Both the position numbers and the translations under genes were made by a program. A DNA stretch of 64,000 bases from NCBI RefSeq assembly GCF_900100315.1, contig NZ_FNFF01000016.1:116555-180554 (forward strand), in the 5' to 3' direction. Below the pieces are notes generated by a model. The model saw only the letters and a program-made list of their open reading frames with translations. It searched no databases and was not told the origin of the DNA. Source of the stretch: Streptomyces indicus. Lineage in GTDB: Bacteria; Actinomycetota; Actinomycetes; Streptomycetales; Streptomycetaceae. This document shows positions 26,318-34,921 of the stretch, in pieces. Numbering within the stretch: the stretch's first letter is position 1; each line of letters starts with the position of its first letter.

Positions 26318-26770
26318 TCAGCCGATGAGTTGCCCGAGCAGCCGGGCCGCGGTGACGGCACCCACGAGGTGAACGCGGTCGCCGTCCCGTTCGATGACGG
26401 CGACCAGAGGCGTATGCGTACGCGCCATGAGGGCGGCGACGGTCGTCGCGCTCGCGTCGGGGCCGACGAACGGTGGCGTGCACCGGCGGCGGGGCAGCCA
26501 CTCCGCCGCCGACCGGCCCGCCAACTCCTCCTTCATCTCCCCGACGTTGCGGTCGGTGACGACAGCGGCGATCAGCGGGTCTTCCTGTACGTAGTCGGGC
26601 ACCAGTTGCCGTACCAGTTGGGAACCGGGCACGACGGCCCACGGCAGTCCGTCGGGATCGACCACGAGCAGTGCGGGAAGTCCGTGCTCGGCAAGCAGGT
26701 GGAGCGCTTGGACGGCGTCGTCGTCGGTCGTGACCGAGGGATAGTGCTCTGCGAGGTCACGCGCGAGCAT
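26318..26770 (-). CDS. CBS-domain-pair protein
   Basis: A 150-residue soluble protein made of two CBS domains. The first has VTTDDDAVQALHLLAEHGLPALLVVDPDG, the second VGPDASATTVAALMARTHTPLVAVIERDG followed by a VGAVTAARLLGQL ending. CBS pairs bind adenosyl ligands such as AMP, ATP, SAM or c-di-AMP and gate transporters or enzymes. ATG 26770 has AAGGAG upstream within the end of the antiporter gene, and the two genes overlap by 14 nt, so it is very likely the regulatory partner of that antiporter. Confidence 0.88.
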   Translation of the reverse strand: MLARDLAEHYPSVTTDDDAVQALHLLAEHGLPALLVVDPDGLPWAVVPGSQLVRQLVPDYVQEDPLIAAVVTDRNVGEMKEELAGRSAAEWLPRRRCTPPFVGPDASATTVAALMARTHTPLVAVIERDGDRVHLVGAVTAARLLGQLIG

Positions 26771-28046
26771 GGCCGTTCTCCTTGCGTGGTGCGGGTGCGG
26801 TCCGCGCGCTGGATTCGGCGGCGGAGTCTGTGCTGTGTTCTGCTCCTGCGTCGCTGTGCCCGCCGGGGATACCTGCGAGGTCGTCCACGTGGAAGAGCTT
26901 GGCGATGGGCACGTCGGTGCTGCTGTGCGCGATGATCGAGACTGCGATGCAGACCGCGATGAGTGTGAAGGCCTCCTCGCCTTGCGGGATGCCGGCTTGC
27001 AGCACGAGCAACCCGTACACGACGGAGGCGAAACCCTTGGGCCCGAACCAGGCGGCGACCAGCTTCTCCTGCCGGGTGAAACGTGTGCCGAGCAGCGAGA
27101 TCAACAGCGAGGCCGGACGGATCAGGGCGATCGCCAGCACCACGGCGACGTATCCGCCGATGGACAGGTCACCGAAGAGCTGCGGCGTGAGGAGTGCGCC
27201 GAAGACCAACAGGGCGGCGAACTTGGCCAGTTCGGCCAGCGCTTCGCCCAGCGGCTCGAACGCGGTCTTGGCCTCCGGGGATACGGCGGTGAGGACGGCT
27301 CCCGCGGAGAACGCGGCGAGGTAGGGGTTGGCGTGCGTGAGGTGGCACAGTCCGTACAGGATCACGCCGATCGCCAGTGGCAGCAGAGGCTGGAGCTTCG
27401 GCTCCGCACCCAGGTGACGCAAGCGCACCAGCATGCTCACGAGCAACGGCAACACCACGCCGAAGGCGAGGCCGAGCCCGAGCTCCAAAGCGATCTTCGC
27501 GTACGACGCCTCGGCGTGACCGGCGCTCGGGCCGGCGGCCGCGATCAGGATGAGGACTACGGGCAGCGCGAGACCGTCGTTGATGCCGGACTCCACGTTC
27601 AGCAACTGCCGCAGCTTGGAAGGCACTTCCTTGCGCCCGACGATCGCCGAGGCGAACACCGGGTCGGTCGGCGCCAGTACGGCGCCCACCAGGAACGACG
27701 TCGTCCAGTCCAGACCTACGACGTAGTGCGCCACCAGAGCCATGCCCACGAACGCGAGCGGCATTCCGAGGCCGAGCGCACGAGCCGGGTTCTTCCAGTT
27801 CTCCTTGAGCTTGCCGAAGTGTACGTGCATGCCGTCGGTGAACAGCACCGCGAACAACGCCAGATCGGCCGTGACGGCCACGATCTCGCTGTCCGGAGTG
27901 ATGTGGATCAGGCCGAGGAATCCGTCGCTGACGATCGCCCCGCCCACCAGGAACAGCAGCGATGTGGAAAGCACCGTCCGTGCCGCGAGTCCGGACAGCA
28001 GCACCGCCACCAGCAGTGCCACCCCGAACACAGCAACCAGCACCAT
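26757..28046 (-). CDS. CPA1-family cation/proton antiporter
   Basis: A 429-residue integral membrane protein with ~12 hydrophobic helices. Family landmarks are present: VLFTDGMHVHFGKL, FLVGAVLAPTDPVFASAIVGRKEVP (the DP-type ion site), VESGINDGLALPVVLIL (the ND motif) and WFGPKGFASVVYGLLVL. It exchanges monovalent cations for protons. The C-terminal tail is hydrophilic and His/Ser/Ala-rich. GGGGG precedes ATG 28046 in a leader that carries the same RNA element as nhaA. It is co-translated with the CBS gene downstream. Confidence 0.9.
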   Translation of the reverse strand: MVLVAVFGVALLVAVLLSGLAARTVLSTSLLFLVGGAIVSDGFLGLIHITPDSEIVAVTADLALFAVLFTDGMHVHFGKLKENWKNPARALGLGMPLAFVGMALVAHYVVGLDWTTSFLVGAVLAPTDPVFASAIVGRKEVPSKLRQLLNVESGINDGLALPVVLILIAAAGPSAGHAEASYAKIALELGLGLAFGVVLPLLVSMLVRLRHLGAEPKLQPLLPLAIGVILYGLCHLTHANPYLAAFSAGAVLTAVSPEAKTAFEPLGEALAELAKFAALLVFGALLTPQLFGDLSIGGYVAVVLAIALIRPASLLISLLGTRFTRQEKLVAAWFGPKGFASVVYGLLVLQAGIPQGEEAFTLIAVCIAVSIIAHSSTDVPIAKLFHVDDLAGIPGGHSDAGAEHSTDSAAESSARTAPAPRKENGHARA

Positions 28047-28055
28047 GATGTACGC

Positions 28056-28143
28056 CCCCGATCGGCTTGCAGACTTCGCCCGGAGACACCTGTCCCCGAA
28101 CCGCCGACCAGACTTCCCGGCACACCAAGGCGGACCTTACACG
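28056..28143 (-). promoter_or_regulatory. Leader-RNA element (riboswitch-like) of the CPA1 antiporter operon
   Basis: Read on the minus strand: CGTGTAAGG (28143-28135), a short AAGG-TCCG-CCTT hairpin, GGTGT, then GCCGGGAAGTCTGGTCGGC (28121-28103). Downstream, GCCGAT lies directly before the CGGGGG ribosome site and can pair with GTCGGC of the core (six pairs, one G-U). The core is identical over 19 nt to the nhaA and CBS-MarR leaders while the intervening stem differs in sequence but not in pairing. Confidence 0.75.
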
Positions 28144-28395
28144 TTCAATACGTGACGCTGACAGGTCCTTTACGCGCACGCAGGGGCACGCGAAGTTGCC
28201 GGAAGCAGGCAGTTTCGATGCCGCATACCTGCGAGCCCTCGCGAGCAGAGTTGTCGCATCCGGCCGGCCTTCAGATGCCGTTCACGGATGGGGCAATCGG
28301 CGGTGTTGCTCGTTTCGTCGGTCGAAATCGACGTGAGGGGCAAGGAGTTGCGTGACCGGATCCGAAGCCGGCCACGCAACTACAAGAGGTCGCGG

Positions 28396-29154
28396 TCAGA
28401 GAAGGTGCACTCCGAGGATCGCGTCCAGGCCGAGCAGCGCCGACAGACTGAGGTTCGTGTTGAGCCCCAGAGCCGCGGCGAGGTCGAGGTTGACCTTGCC
28501 GCCGACCGCGAGCGCGGCGTCCACGTCGAGTGCGGCGTTCACGTTGACGTCCACGTTGGCCGACAGCTTCGTGTCGAGCGCCGCGTCGATGCGCGCCAGG
28601 AGGTCGGCGCTCAGGGTGACACCCTGGTCGGCGAGCATGATGACGGCGGTGGTGGAGCCCTTGTCGGTCTTGACGGTGAGGCTCTTCGGGTTGACGACGC
28701 TGCCGATCTTCACTCTCGTCCGGGCGTCCACATCCGCTGTGATGGCTCCCGTGGCGATGTCGACCGACAGACGGGAGACCGTGATCTTCTTACTGCCCTT
28801 GGTCAGTTCCACGGTGCCGTCGAGGACGACTGTGCCGCCGACGAGCTTCCTGTTCTGATGGACGACCTTGCTGCCGCTGCCGACCTTCAGTCGCACCACG
28901 GCATCGGTCTGCACCTTACCGTCCACTGCCACCGCGACCCCGTGTGCACCCAGCTTGAGGGCGGTGGCGAGGTCGAGGGTGAGAAGGCCACCGGTGAGGG
29001 GTGTATCAGGGGACGGCACGACCGTAGATGCGGACGATGCGTGGCCGGGGACGGCCGCCATCGCGGCCGGAGCTGAGATGCCTGCCAGGACGACGGCGGC
29101 CACAGCGATCGACGTGGCCCGGCGGTAGGAGCGGTGAATGCGCATGGATGCCAC
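28396..29154 (-). CDS. Secreted protein of unknown function (HtaA-like repeats possible)
   Basis: About 252 residues from GTG 29154, or 249 from ATG 29145; GAAGGG lies just upstream of both. A clear signal peptide (ATSIAVAAVVLAGISAPAAMA) is followed by a beta-rich, Val/Thr/Lys-rich region (GVAVAVDGKVQTDAVVRL, KLVGGTVVLDGTVELTKG) and a C-terminal run rich in Leu/Asp/Ala/Asn (NVDVNVNAALDVDAAL). No cysteine, no anchor. The beta part is reminiscent of HtaA-type modules, but I cannot assign it firmly. Monocistronic. Confidence 0.65.
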   Translation of the reverse strand: MASMRIHRSYRRATSIAVAAVVLAGISAPAAMAAVPGHASSASTVVPSPDTPLTGGLLTLDLATALKLGAHGVAVAVDGKVQTDAVVRLKVGSGSKVVHQNRKLVGGTVVLDGTVELTKGSKKITVSRLSVDIATGAITADVDARTRVKIGSVVNPKSLTVKTDKGSTTAVIMLADQGVTLSADLLARIDAALDTKLSANVDVNVNAALDVDAALAVGGKVNLDLAAALGLNTNLSLSALLGLDAILGVHLL

Positions 29155-29663
29155 AGACCCTTCGAGGGGATAGTGTGATGGTCGTTTTGTGACATTCCGC
29201 GCTGTCCAGAGTGACGCGCCGTCAGGGCGCCTATTTCACCCTGACGGGCCACAGGTGATCTGGGTGGAAGCGGCCTACCGCAGGGCGCCGCTCTGCGCAT
29301 GAAGAGGCTGTGAGGGCTGCCGGGCTGTGGCTGCTCCGGGCAGTGACAGGTGGGAGGCTCTGCGGCGCCAGGAGTGCGTGTTCCGCACCAGTGCCCTGGC
29401 AGGCCTCTGGCTGACGCCTGGCTGTCACGTCCCGGGTGGGCTCAGTGCTTGTCCATGCGTCAGTGGGTCTGGCCCTCGGCGGAGCCATAGGTGTGTGCTC
29501 CGCCGCAGTGGTGCCAGGTGTTCCAGGGCTGCCTTTGGAGACAGCCGCTGCGTATCGTTCCCGTTAAGAGCGGGCGTATGGGTCACGTGTCACAGCGGGG
29601 CTGGTTGCCCAGGCCTGGGATCCTGGGGCCGAGCCCCCGAGGACGTTGGAAGGTCCCGCTGTC
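29155..29663. other. Intergenic region without a supported gene
   Basis: These 509 bases hold no frame with protein-like composition. The last ~100 bases (GCGTATCGTTCCCGTTAAG and the stretch before ATG 29664) match the region upstream of the paralogous gene at 43924 (GCGTATCGGTCGCGTTAAG), so they probably contain a conserved promoter. Confidence 0.6.
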
Positions 29664-30011
29664 ATGAGTCCCACCACTGGCTGGATCTTGCTCGGTACGT
29701 GCACACTGCTCGTCCTGCTGCCGAGCATTGCGCTGATGGGCGGCTGGATTCCCAGCGTCATCCGACACCGCCCCGGTCCGGTGCGGCTGCTCGGTGCCGG
29801 GGGCGCGGCTCTGTACGGAGCGGCGCTGTGTGCATTCCTGCCACGGGTAGCGCATGCCGATCGGGACATCGTCACTGCCGGCGAGTACGGCGCCGTGCTG
29901 ATGTGCGCGGTGACTGTCGCACTGGCTGTGGCATACGACGTGATACTGGGGCCGTCGTGGACTCCGGACGGCGCCGAGCGGAACGGTGTGCGGTGCGCAT
30001 CCGACCGGTGA
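29664..30011 (+). CDS. Small membrane protein (three-member family, copy 1)
   Basis: ATG 29664 follows GGAAGG. The 115-residue product has an N-terminal helix (WILLGTCTLLVLLPSIALMGGW), a basic loop with the family motif RHRPGPVRLLGAGG, then two more hydrophobic segments. It is closely related to the protein at 43924-44286 (shared ITAGEYGAV-type stretch: IVTAGEYGAVLMCAVT) and more distantly to 30084-30419. Function unknown; no enzyme motif. Confidence 0.7.
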   Translation: MSPTTGWILLGTCTLLVLLPSIALMGGWIPSVIRHRPGPVRLLGAGGAALYGAALCAFLPRVAHADRDIVTAGEYGAVLMCAVTVALAVAYDVILGPSWTPDGAERNGVRCASDR

Positions 30012-30083
30012 CGCCACGGTCGAAGCCGACGCCTGGCTCCAAAAGTGCAACGCCGTGGACCGCCGAAACGGAAAGCGGCGGAG

Positions 30084-30419
30084 TCAGCTCTCCCGAGGTT
30101 CGACTTGGCTGGGCCTTCGCGCGCTTGCATCCTTGAGGGCCGAGAGCAGAAAGAGCACCGCGGCGATAGCGAGGAAACCGAGACCGATGTTCATGCAGGT
30201 CATGACAGCCTCGAAGGAGGCATCGGCGATTCTGGGGATTCCGTAGAAGAGCATCTGGGTGTAGATGCATAGGATGCCGTAGGCACGAAGCCGCATACCG
30301 GCCTGCCGGTTACGCAACCAGCGCGGCGCCCACCCTGCCAGCATGGCCACCGGCATCGGCAGCATCAGCAACGTGGATATGCCCAGCGCTGTCCAGTGAT
30401 ACAACGGATCGCCGTTCAC
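30084..30419 (-). CDS. Small membrane protein (three-member family, copy 3)
   Basis: A 111-residue protein with three hydrophobic helices: LGISTLLMLPMPVAMLAGW, a middle segment around YGILCIYTQMLFYGIPRI and a C-terminal MNIGLGFLAIAAVLFLLSA, ending in a charged tail. The layout W.R.LRNRQAGMRL matches the RHRPGPVRL loop of the other two family members. It is convergent with copy 1 (72-nt gap). Function unknown. Confidence 0.68.
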   Translation of the reverse strand: MNGDPLYHWTALGISTLLMLPMPVAMLAGWAPRWLRNRQAGMRLRAYGILCIYTQMLFYGIPRIADASFEAVMTCMNIGLGFLAIAAVLFLLSALKDASARRPSQVEPRES

Positions 30420-30831
30420 CCTCGTCCCCCTTCGTGTGCGATCACCACCCTATGGAAGGGCGGAACACCGGGCCAGACCGGACGTACATCTGTGGAGTCG
30501 GTGACCTCGCAGATCCTTACAGCGACAGGCTCCCGCGCCCGGCCACCGAAGCCGACCGCCGAGGCCGACCGGCGGGAGCAGGTGGAGGCGGAGGCCTGTG
30601 CCCTGCTCACTGTGTCGGACCGATGGGAGTCGGAGAGTGCGGGCTTGGTTGTGTCCGGCTCCGTGACGGTGCCTGGTTCGTGGATGTTGCGAGAAGGCCG
30701 CGAGGGATCGTGTTGTGCGGCACTTTGCAGGTCGGCGGCTTGCCGTGTTGGTGAGGTGCGGCCTGACGCTTTGAGTAACGATCCGTGTGCGCGGGCTTCC
30801 TGGGCGATCACGGCGCTGGCATCATCTGTCC
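30420..30831. other. Intergenic region without a supported gene
   Basis: A 412-bp divergent region. One + frame gives a short protein-like stretch (PTAEADRREQVEAEACALL), but without start or family match it is at best a remnant. CATCAT followed by CTGTCC and ATG 30832 looks like a leaderless -10. Confidence 0.5.
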
Positions 30832-31383
30832 ATGATCGGGGACGCGCTGCCGGTGTATCAGGCTCGCTACGGCTGGGATCGCAAGACCATCGCTGTCGTG
30901 ACGATCTCGGTCATTTTCACGACCATGCTTCTGCTTCCCGGAGTGCCGCTGCTCGCCCGGGTCTTGGGTCTGCCGCTGTTCGGTGCCGGCGGGCTCTTCA
31001 TGGCGTACACCGCGCTGAGTCGTAAGGTCGCCTTCCGGGTGGACGCGACCGGTGTGCTCTTGGGCGGAAACCCGGCCCGTTACCGGGCCACCACCGTCCA
31101 TGTGCCGTGGGGTGACATCACCGGATTCGTTCTGTGGCGCCAGTCCGTCGGAGGGGGAGCGACCCTGCCCTACATCGGCATCGCCCGGCACGCCGACGCA
31201 CCGGCACTGCCCGGCGACCGTCCGATGGCACGGGCAGCCGTGAACTGGCTCGTGCCGGTGCCCGCCGAGGTGGCGATGTGCTCGCGCGCGGTGAACGGCT
31301 GGCATCTCGATGTGGACCAACTGACGGCCGCAGTCGCCTACTTCGCTCCCGGTGTCCCCGTCAGGCACCACCCCAGGCCGTGA
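30832..31383 (+). CDS. Membrane protein with bacterial PH-like domain
   Basis: ATG 30832 is probably leaderless. The 183-residue product has two hydrophobic helices (TIAVVTISVIFTTMLLLPGV and LPLFGAGGLFMAYTAL), then a beta-rich domain with AFRVDATGVLLGG, VHVPWGDITGFVLW and a long final helix (VDQLTAAVAYFA), the layout of bacterial pleckstrin-homology-like proteins. Function unknown. Confidence 0.65.
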   Translation: MIGDALPVYQARYGWDRKTIAVVTISVIFTTMLLLPGVPLLARVLGLPLFGAGGLFMAYTALSRKVAFRVDATGVLLGGNPARYRATTVHVPWGDITGFVLWRQSVGGGATLPYIGIARHADAPALPGDRPMARAAVNWLVPVPAEVAMCSRAVNGWHLDVDQLTAAVAYFAPGVPVRHHPRP

Positions 31384-31572
31384 GGTGACCGTCCGGGGCC
31401 TCTTTCGCGCCCGCGCTGGCCGGGCTCCGCAACCCGGCCCCGGAGCGGCGGGCGAAGGTCATCGCATGCCTGTGGGGATGCGTGGTACGGGCCGGCGACG
31501 CCCTGGATGCGGCTGGTGCGGTCCTATTAGCCGAAACGTCGGGGCCGGGTGGTGCTGCGACGTTGACTGCGG

Positions 31573-32071
31573 GTGGTCGTCCTGCGCGCCGTTGGCCTCG
31601 GTGCGGTTGCCGGAGCGGTAGGTCTGCTGCTGACCGGTCGGGACAGAGGCGTTGTTGCCGCCGCTCTCCCGCTGGCCTTTGCCGCGTTCTGCTGGCGCTG
31701 CTCCCTGATTCGTGTCGTTCTGCGCCTGGGGGAGATCGTCCGTCACGCGGTCTTCCACCACGTGGTCGTTCCGGCGGGGGCTGTGCGCCGGCTGCACCGT
31801 GACTCGTGGCGGGGTGGGCTGGTCCTGGAGACAGGGGCGGGTGAAGAGGTCGACTTCTTATGGTTCGACACATCGCTGTGGGACGCGCTCTAGGCCTTCT
31901 CTTCCCTGCGTCACGACGTCGTGTGGGCGCATGCATGCACGTCAGTCTCGCGGCAAGGAGCATGCGTCGCCGGCTCCTCCGGCCCGACGGTTCACCTGGA
32001 GCCCGGTGAGTGCCCTGCTCGTGCTGTCCGCCGTGGCCTGCCTGCTCGTCCCCCTGGTTGCCCAGATCTGA
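31573..32071 (+). pseudogene. Probable decayed membrane protein gene (TAG plus frameshift)
   Basis: From GTG 31573 a 106-residue frame has two hydrophobic stretches and a PH-like segment (VVPAGAVRRLHRDSWRGGLVLETG), then meets TAG at 31891-31893 in LWDAL*AFSSL. The frame reads on (AFSSLRHDVVWAHA) and the next frame then encodes a membrane helix, FTWSPVSALLVLSAVACLLV, ending at 32071. The simplest reading is one ancestral gene with an amber and a later 1-nt shift. A TTA codon lies at 31858-31860. Alternatively the 106-residue protein is genuine. Confidence 0.45.
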
Positions 32072-32281
32072 GCAGACGCAGAGTGCGCCTGGGTTCTCGC
32101 GCCGGCGCCCAGTTGGTGCGCCTCGGGGCACACCACTGCGTCGGCCTGCGGCTTTGCCGGAACCCTCTGCCGCAGGGAGTAGCCCAGCCAGGCTCACAGT
32201 CACTCCGAGGCTACTGGCGATCGGCAGTGCGGTCGTCGGGCTTGATAGCGTCAGGCTTTGGATCATGGGGGAGGGTGTGCA

Positions 32282-33598
32282 GTGCCTACGACGCTTCGGC
32301 GCAAGTGGTGGATTCTCGGGATGCTGGGTGCCGTGACCTGTGTGCTCGCCGCGGGTGCCCTTGTATGGCAGGCGAATGATCAGCAACGGCAACAGGCCCA
32401 GAACCGTTCAGAGTTGAAGCGAGCCTGTGCGGGTTTGCTGCCCGAGCGGGACCTGAGGCAGTACCTGCCCGACGACTCGGCGGGGACGCTGGAGGAGTAC
32501 GGGACGATGCTCGACCCGGGACAGGAGAGCCGGGCGCTGCTCGACTGCACCCTTTCCTGGGGAGGCGGTCGATGGGGCCCTGATGCAGCAGTGACGATCC
32601 GGGCTGAAGCGCTCGTAGCAGGCCAGGGCGACGCGAAACCGGGGAACAGCGAGAAGGATCCTGGCGACGCGACGCCCTACGTCCCCCAGGTCGACGACTT
32701 CGAGATTCCGCTGCCGCTCGGCGCGCACGGTTCAACGGTCGCCGGTGAGCGGCTGGAGGGCAGTGAGGTGACCGCATCGTTGAAGGTCGAATGCCCCAAC
32801 GGGCTGAAGGGGCGGACGCTGCCGTCGAGGGACCTCCAGGTGTCGGTGACGCTGCCGGCACAGGCCGAGAGCGAGTACGACGTTCCGCACGCGGACCGTT
32901 TGCGCACCGCCCGGACCGCCGTGCGCGTGGCCAACTGGGTCACGGAGAAGCAGAACTGCGGTACGGGCAGCATCACGACCAAATCCGCTCCGGCTCCGCG
33001 GACTTCCTATGAACCGTCCACGTTGTGTGCCTGGCTCGATCCGGAAACGCTCCGGTTCGAGGAGGGCGACAGCACGGATACGGACGGACGGCCGACGAGC
33101 GAGTACGGCTGGGAGTGGACGAGCGACAGCGGATTCGACGAGCGCCGGGGGCTCTGCCGAGGGCAGATGGTCGGCTACTCCACCGGGTACGAGGGCGCGC
33201 CCATCGTCGACGCGATCGTCCAGAGCTGGGCGGGGAGTTACGCGGACGGCGCCTACGAGCGGTTCGCCGAGACCGGCCACGTCCCAGGCGCGCGCCAGCG
33301 GTCACCGACGCGACCGGACGGCAGCGTGACGGTGGCGAAGGAGGGTACGACGCTCTCGCTCTGGGCGAGGTCGCGGTGCGACACCGGGCGCAGCTATCAC
33401 CGGATCACGCTCACCGCGGAGTTTCCCGCCGTCGGTGACGAGACGAAGCACGTGATGAGCCGATCCGACCGCACGGAGTTCTCACAGCACGCCCGCGCCA
33501 CCCTCGACCGCTACCTGGCCGACGACAAAGCCTGGCCGAAGCGTTCGGGTTGTGGGGACACGAAAATCCTTGGAGAGGTCGAGGAATGGGTGCGCTGA
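32282..33598 (+). CDS. Membrane-anchored secreted protein (unknown)
   Basis: GTG 32282 follows GGGGGAGGG. The 438-residue product has one N-terminal helix (WWILGMLGAVTCVLAAGALVW) and an extracytoplasmic part with regularly spaced cysteines (KRACAGLLP, LLDCTLSW, VECPNG, NCGTG, TLCAWL, GLCRGQ, SRCDTG, GCGDTK). Two halves show similar order (ACAGLLPE.../LCAWLDPE...), suggesting an internal repeat. Overlaps the next gene by 13 nt, so the two are one operon. Function unknown. Confidence 0.72.
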   Translation: MPTTLRRKWWILGMLGAVTCVLAAGALVWQANDQQRQQAQNRSELKRACAGLLPERDLRQYLPDDSAGTLEEYGTMLDPGQESRALLDCTLSWGGGRWGPDAAVTIRAEALVAGQGDAKPGNSEKDPGDATPYVPQVDDFEIPLPLGAHGSTVAGERLEGSEVTASLKVECPNGLKGRTLPSRDLQVSVTLPAQAESEYDVPHADRLRTARTAVRVANWVTEKQNCGTGSITTKSAPAPRTSYEPSTLCAWLDPETLRFEEGDSTDTDGRPTSEYGWEWTSDSGFDERRGLCRGQMVGYSTGYEGAPIVDAIVQSWAGSYADGAYERFAETGHVPGARQRSPTRPDGSVTVAKEGTTLSLWARSRCDTGRSYHRITLTAEFPAVGDETKHVMSRSDRTEFSQHARATLDRYLADDKAWPKRSGCGDTKILGEVEEWVR

Positions 33599-34722
33599 AG
33601 CGCCACGCCGTGAAGTTCGCCGCAGCGGCAGGCGCGCTGTTCCTCCTGGCGGGCGGCATCTTCTGGTTCGGGGGCGGTTACGACCGCTGGTCCACTGGCC
33701 GCCTGATGGAGGAGGCCTGTGCGGGCACGCTGCCGGTTGAGGACATACGTTCCCTTCTCGGCGACCGGTCGCTCGTCGCCGGGAACGACGTCGTCGAGGG
33801 GGCGCTCGAGGGCGAGGAGACATCGCTCCGGGTGGAGTGCATTCTCAGCCGCGAGTCCGAGGGGAACACCGGACGTCCGTTCGCCGACGGATCCGTTGCG
33901 GTGACCATCAGCGGCGTCCCGACCCTGAATCCGGAAGATCGCGCGGAGAGCCTGTATCCGCCGGCCGCACGCTCGAACCTGCCGCCCGCGCCGCTGGGGC
34001 AGGGCTGGAACGCGGTGTTCGCGGGTTCGGACTCGTACGACGACGATGCTTCGGCGACCACGTCGGTCCTTCTCGACTGCGCCGCCGGCCGCAGTGATCT
34101 GCTGGTCACCGCGCAGGTGTCGCAGGACGACAGCACACTCGACAACCCCGCCCGCCGTCTTGCCTTCGCGCGCGTGGCCACTCGCACCGCCGCCGCAGCC
34201 TCCGCCACCTGGGGGTGCGACGCGAAGCTCGGCCGGCCGCTCACCGACGTCCCCCTCCCGATCAACGAGGACGAGGGAGTCCCGCTCGAGGAGACGACCG
34301 GCAGCTGCGCCGGGATTCCCGCGAACGGGAAGCGGGTCACCCATGCCTGGGAGCAGCGCACCGGCCCGGCACCGTACGAGGAATGCGAACTCGGCTCCGG
34401 CCGCGACTCGCACGTCTACACCCTCACCGCTCACTACGGCCCGTTTGCCGAAGAGGCAGCGCACCGCAACTTCGAACGCCACGACACCCTCGACGGCCGC
34501 CCCTGGGCCCAAGTGAAGAAGGGAGAGCTCTACGGACACGGCCACTGGACCAGCGCTCTCTGCACCGGAAGCAACAGGACAGCCCTCTACACGGTGCACC
34601 GCCACGCCAATGCCCAGCCGACCCAGGCCGACACCGCCTACGAGCAGGCCGCGCTCAGGGCCTTCGCCGAGCGGTCGGCCGAAGAACGCGGCTGCGAGGC
34701 ACCTGCCTCGCCGGGAGAGTGA
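33586..34722 (+). CDS. Membrane-anchored secreted protein (unknown), paralogue of 34922-35932
   Basis: ATG 33586 lies within the end of the previous gene, after GAGGTCGAGGA. The 378-residue product has one helix (FAAAAGALFLLAGGIFWFGG) and an outer domain with ACAGTLPVED, VECILS, LLDCAAG, TWGCDAKLG, GSCAGIP, EECELG and SALCTGS. The stretches LGQGWNAVF and LARVATRTAAAASATWGC-like elements match YGWNGSF and LARLATESARLAAEHWGC in the convergent neighbour, so the two are paralogues. Function unknown. Confidence 0.72.
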   Translation: MGALKRHAVKFAAAAGALFLLAGGIFWFGGGYDRWSTGRLMEEACAGTLPVEDIRSLLGDRSLVAGNDVVEGALEGEETSLRVECILSRESEGNTGRPFADGSVAVTISGVPTLNPEDRAESLYPPAARSNLPPAPLGQGWNAVFAGSDSYDDDASATTSVLLDCAAGRSDLLVTAQVSQDDSTLDNPARRLAFARVATRTAAAASATWGCDAKLGRPLTDVPLPINEDEGVPLEETTGSCAGIPANGKRVTHAWEQRTGPAPYEECELGSGRDSHVYTLTAHYGPFAEEAAHRNFERHDTLDGRPWAQVKKGELYGHGHWTSALCTGSNRTALYTVHRHANAQPTQADTAYEQAALRAFAERSAEERGCEAPASPGE

Positions 34723-34888
34723 GGGCCGGGGCTGTTGGAGGGCATCGGGTGCCCGTGTCCACGAGTCCCGTCCTCGAGTTCGTGGAGATGGCGCTCTCGT
34801 CGAGCGGGCCGTGAAGTGTTTGGATCGTGGCAGCTCCGCACCAGCGTGCTCGTCGAAAGCGGTGACGCCCAGTTCGAGCTCGACTCAT

Positions 34889-34913
34889 GGGGCAACCATG
34901 TTGCCCCTTTTTT
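34889..34913 (+). terminator. Rho-independent terminator
   Basis: GGGGCAAC-CAT-GTTGCCCC followed by six T. It lies 167 nt after the stop of the + strand gene and 9 nt before the stop of the convergent gene. This textbook form is unusual for such a GC-rich genome. Confidence 0.88.
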
Positions 34914-34921
34914 CGAACTAC

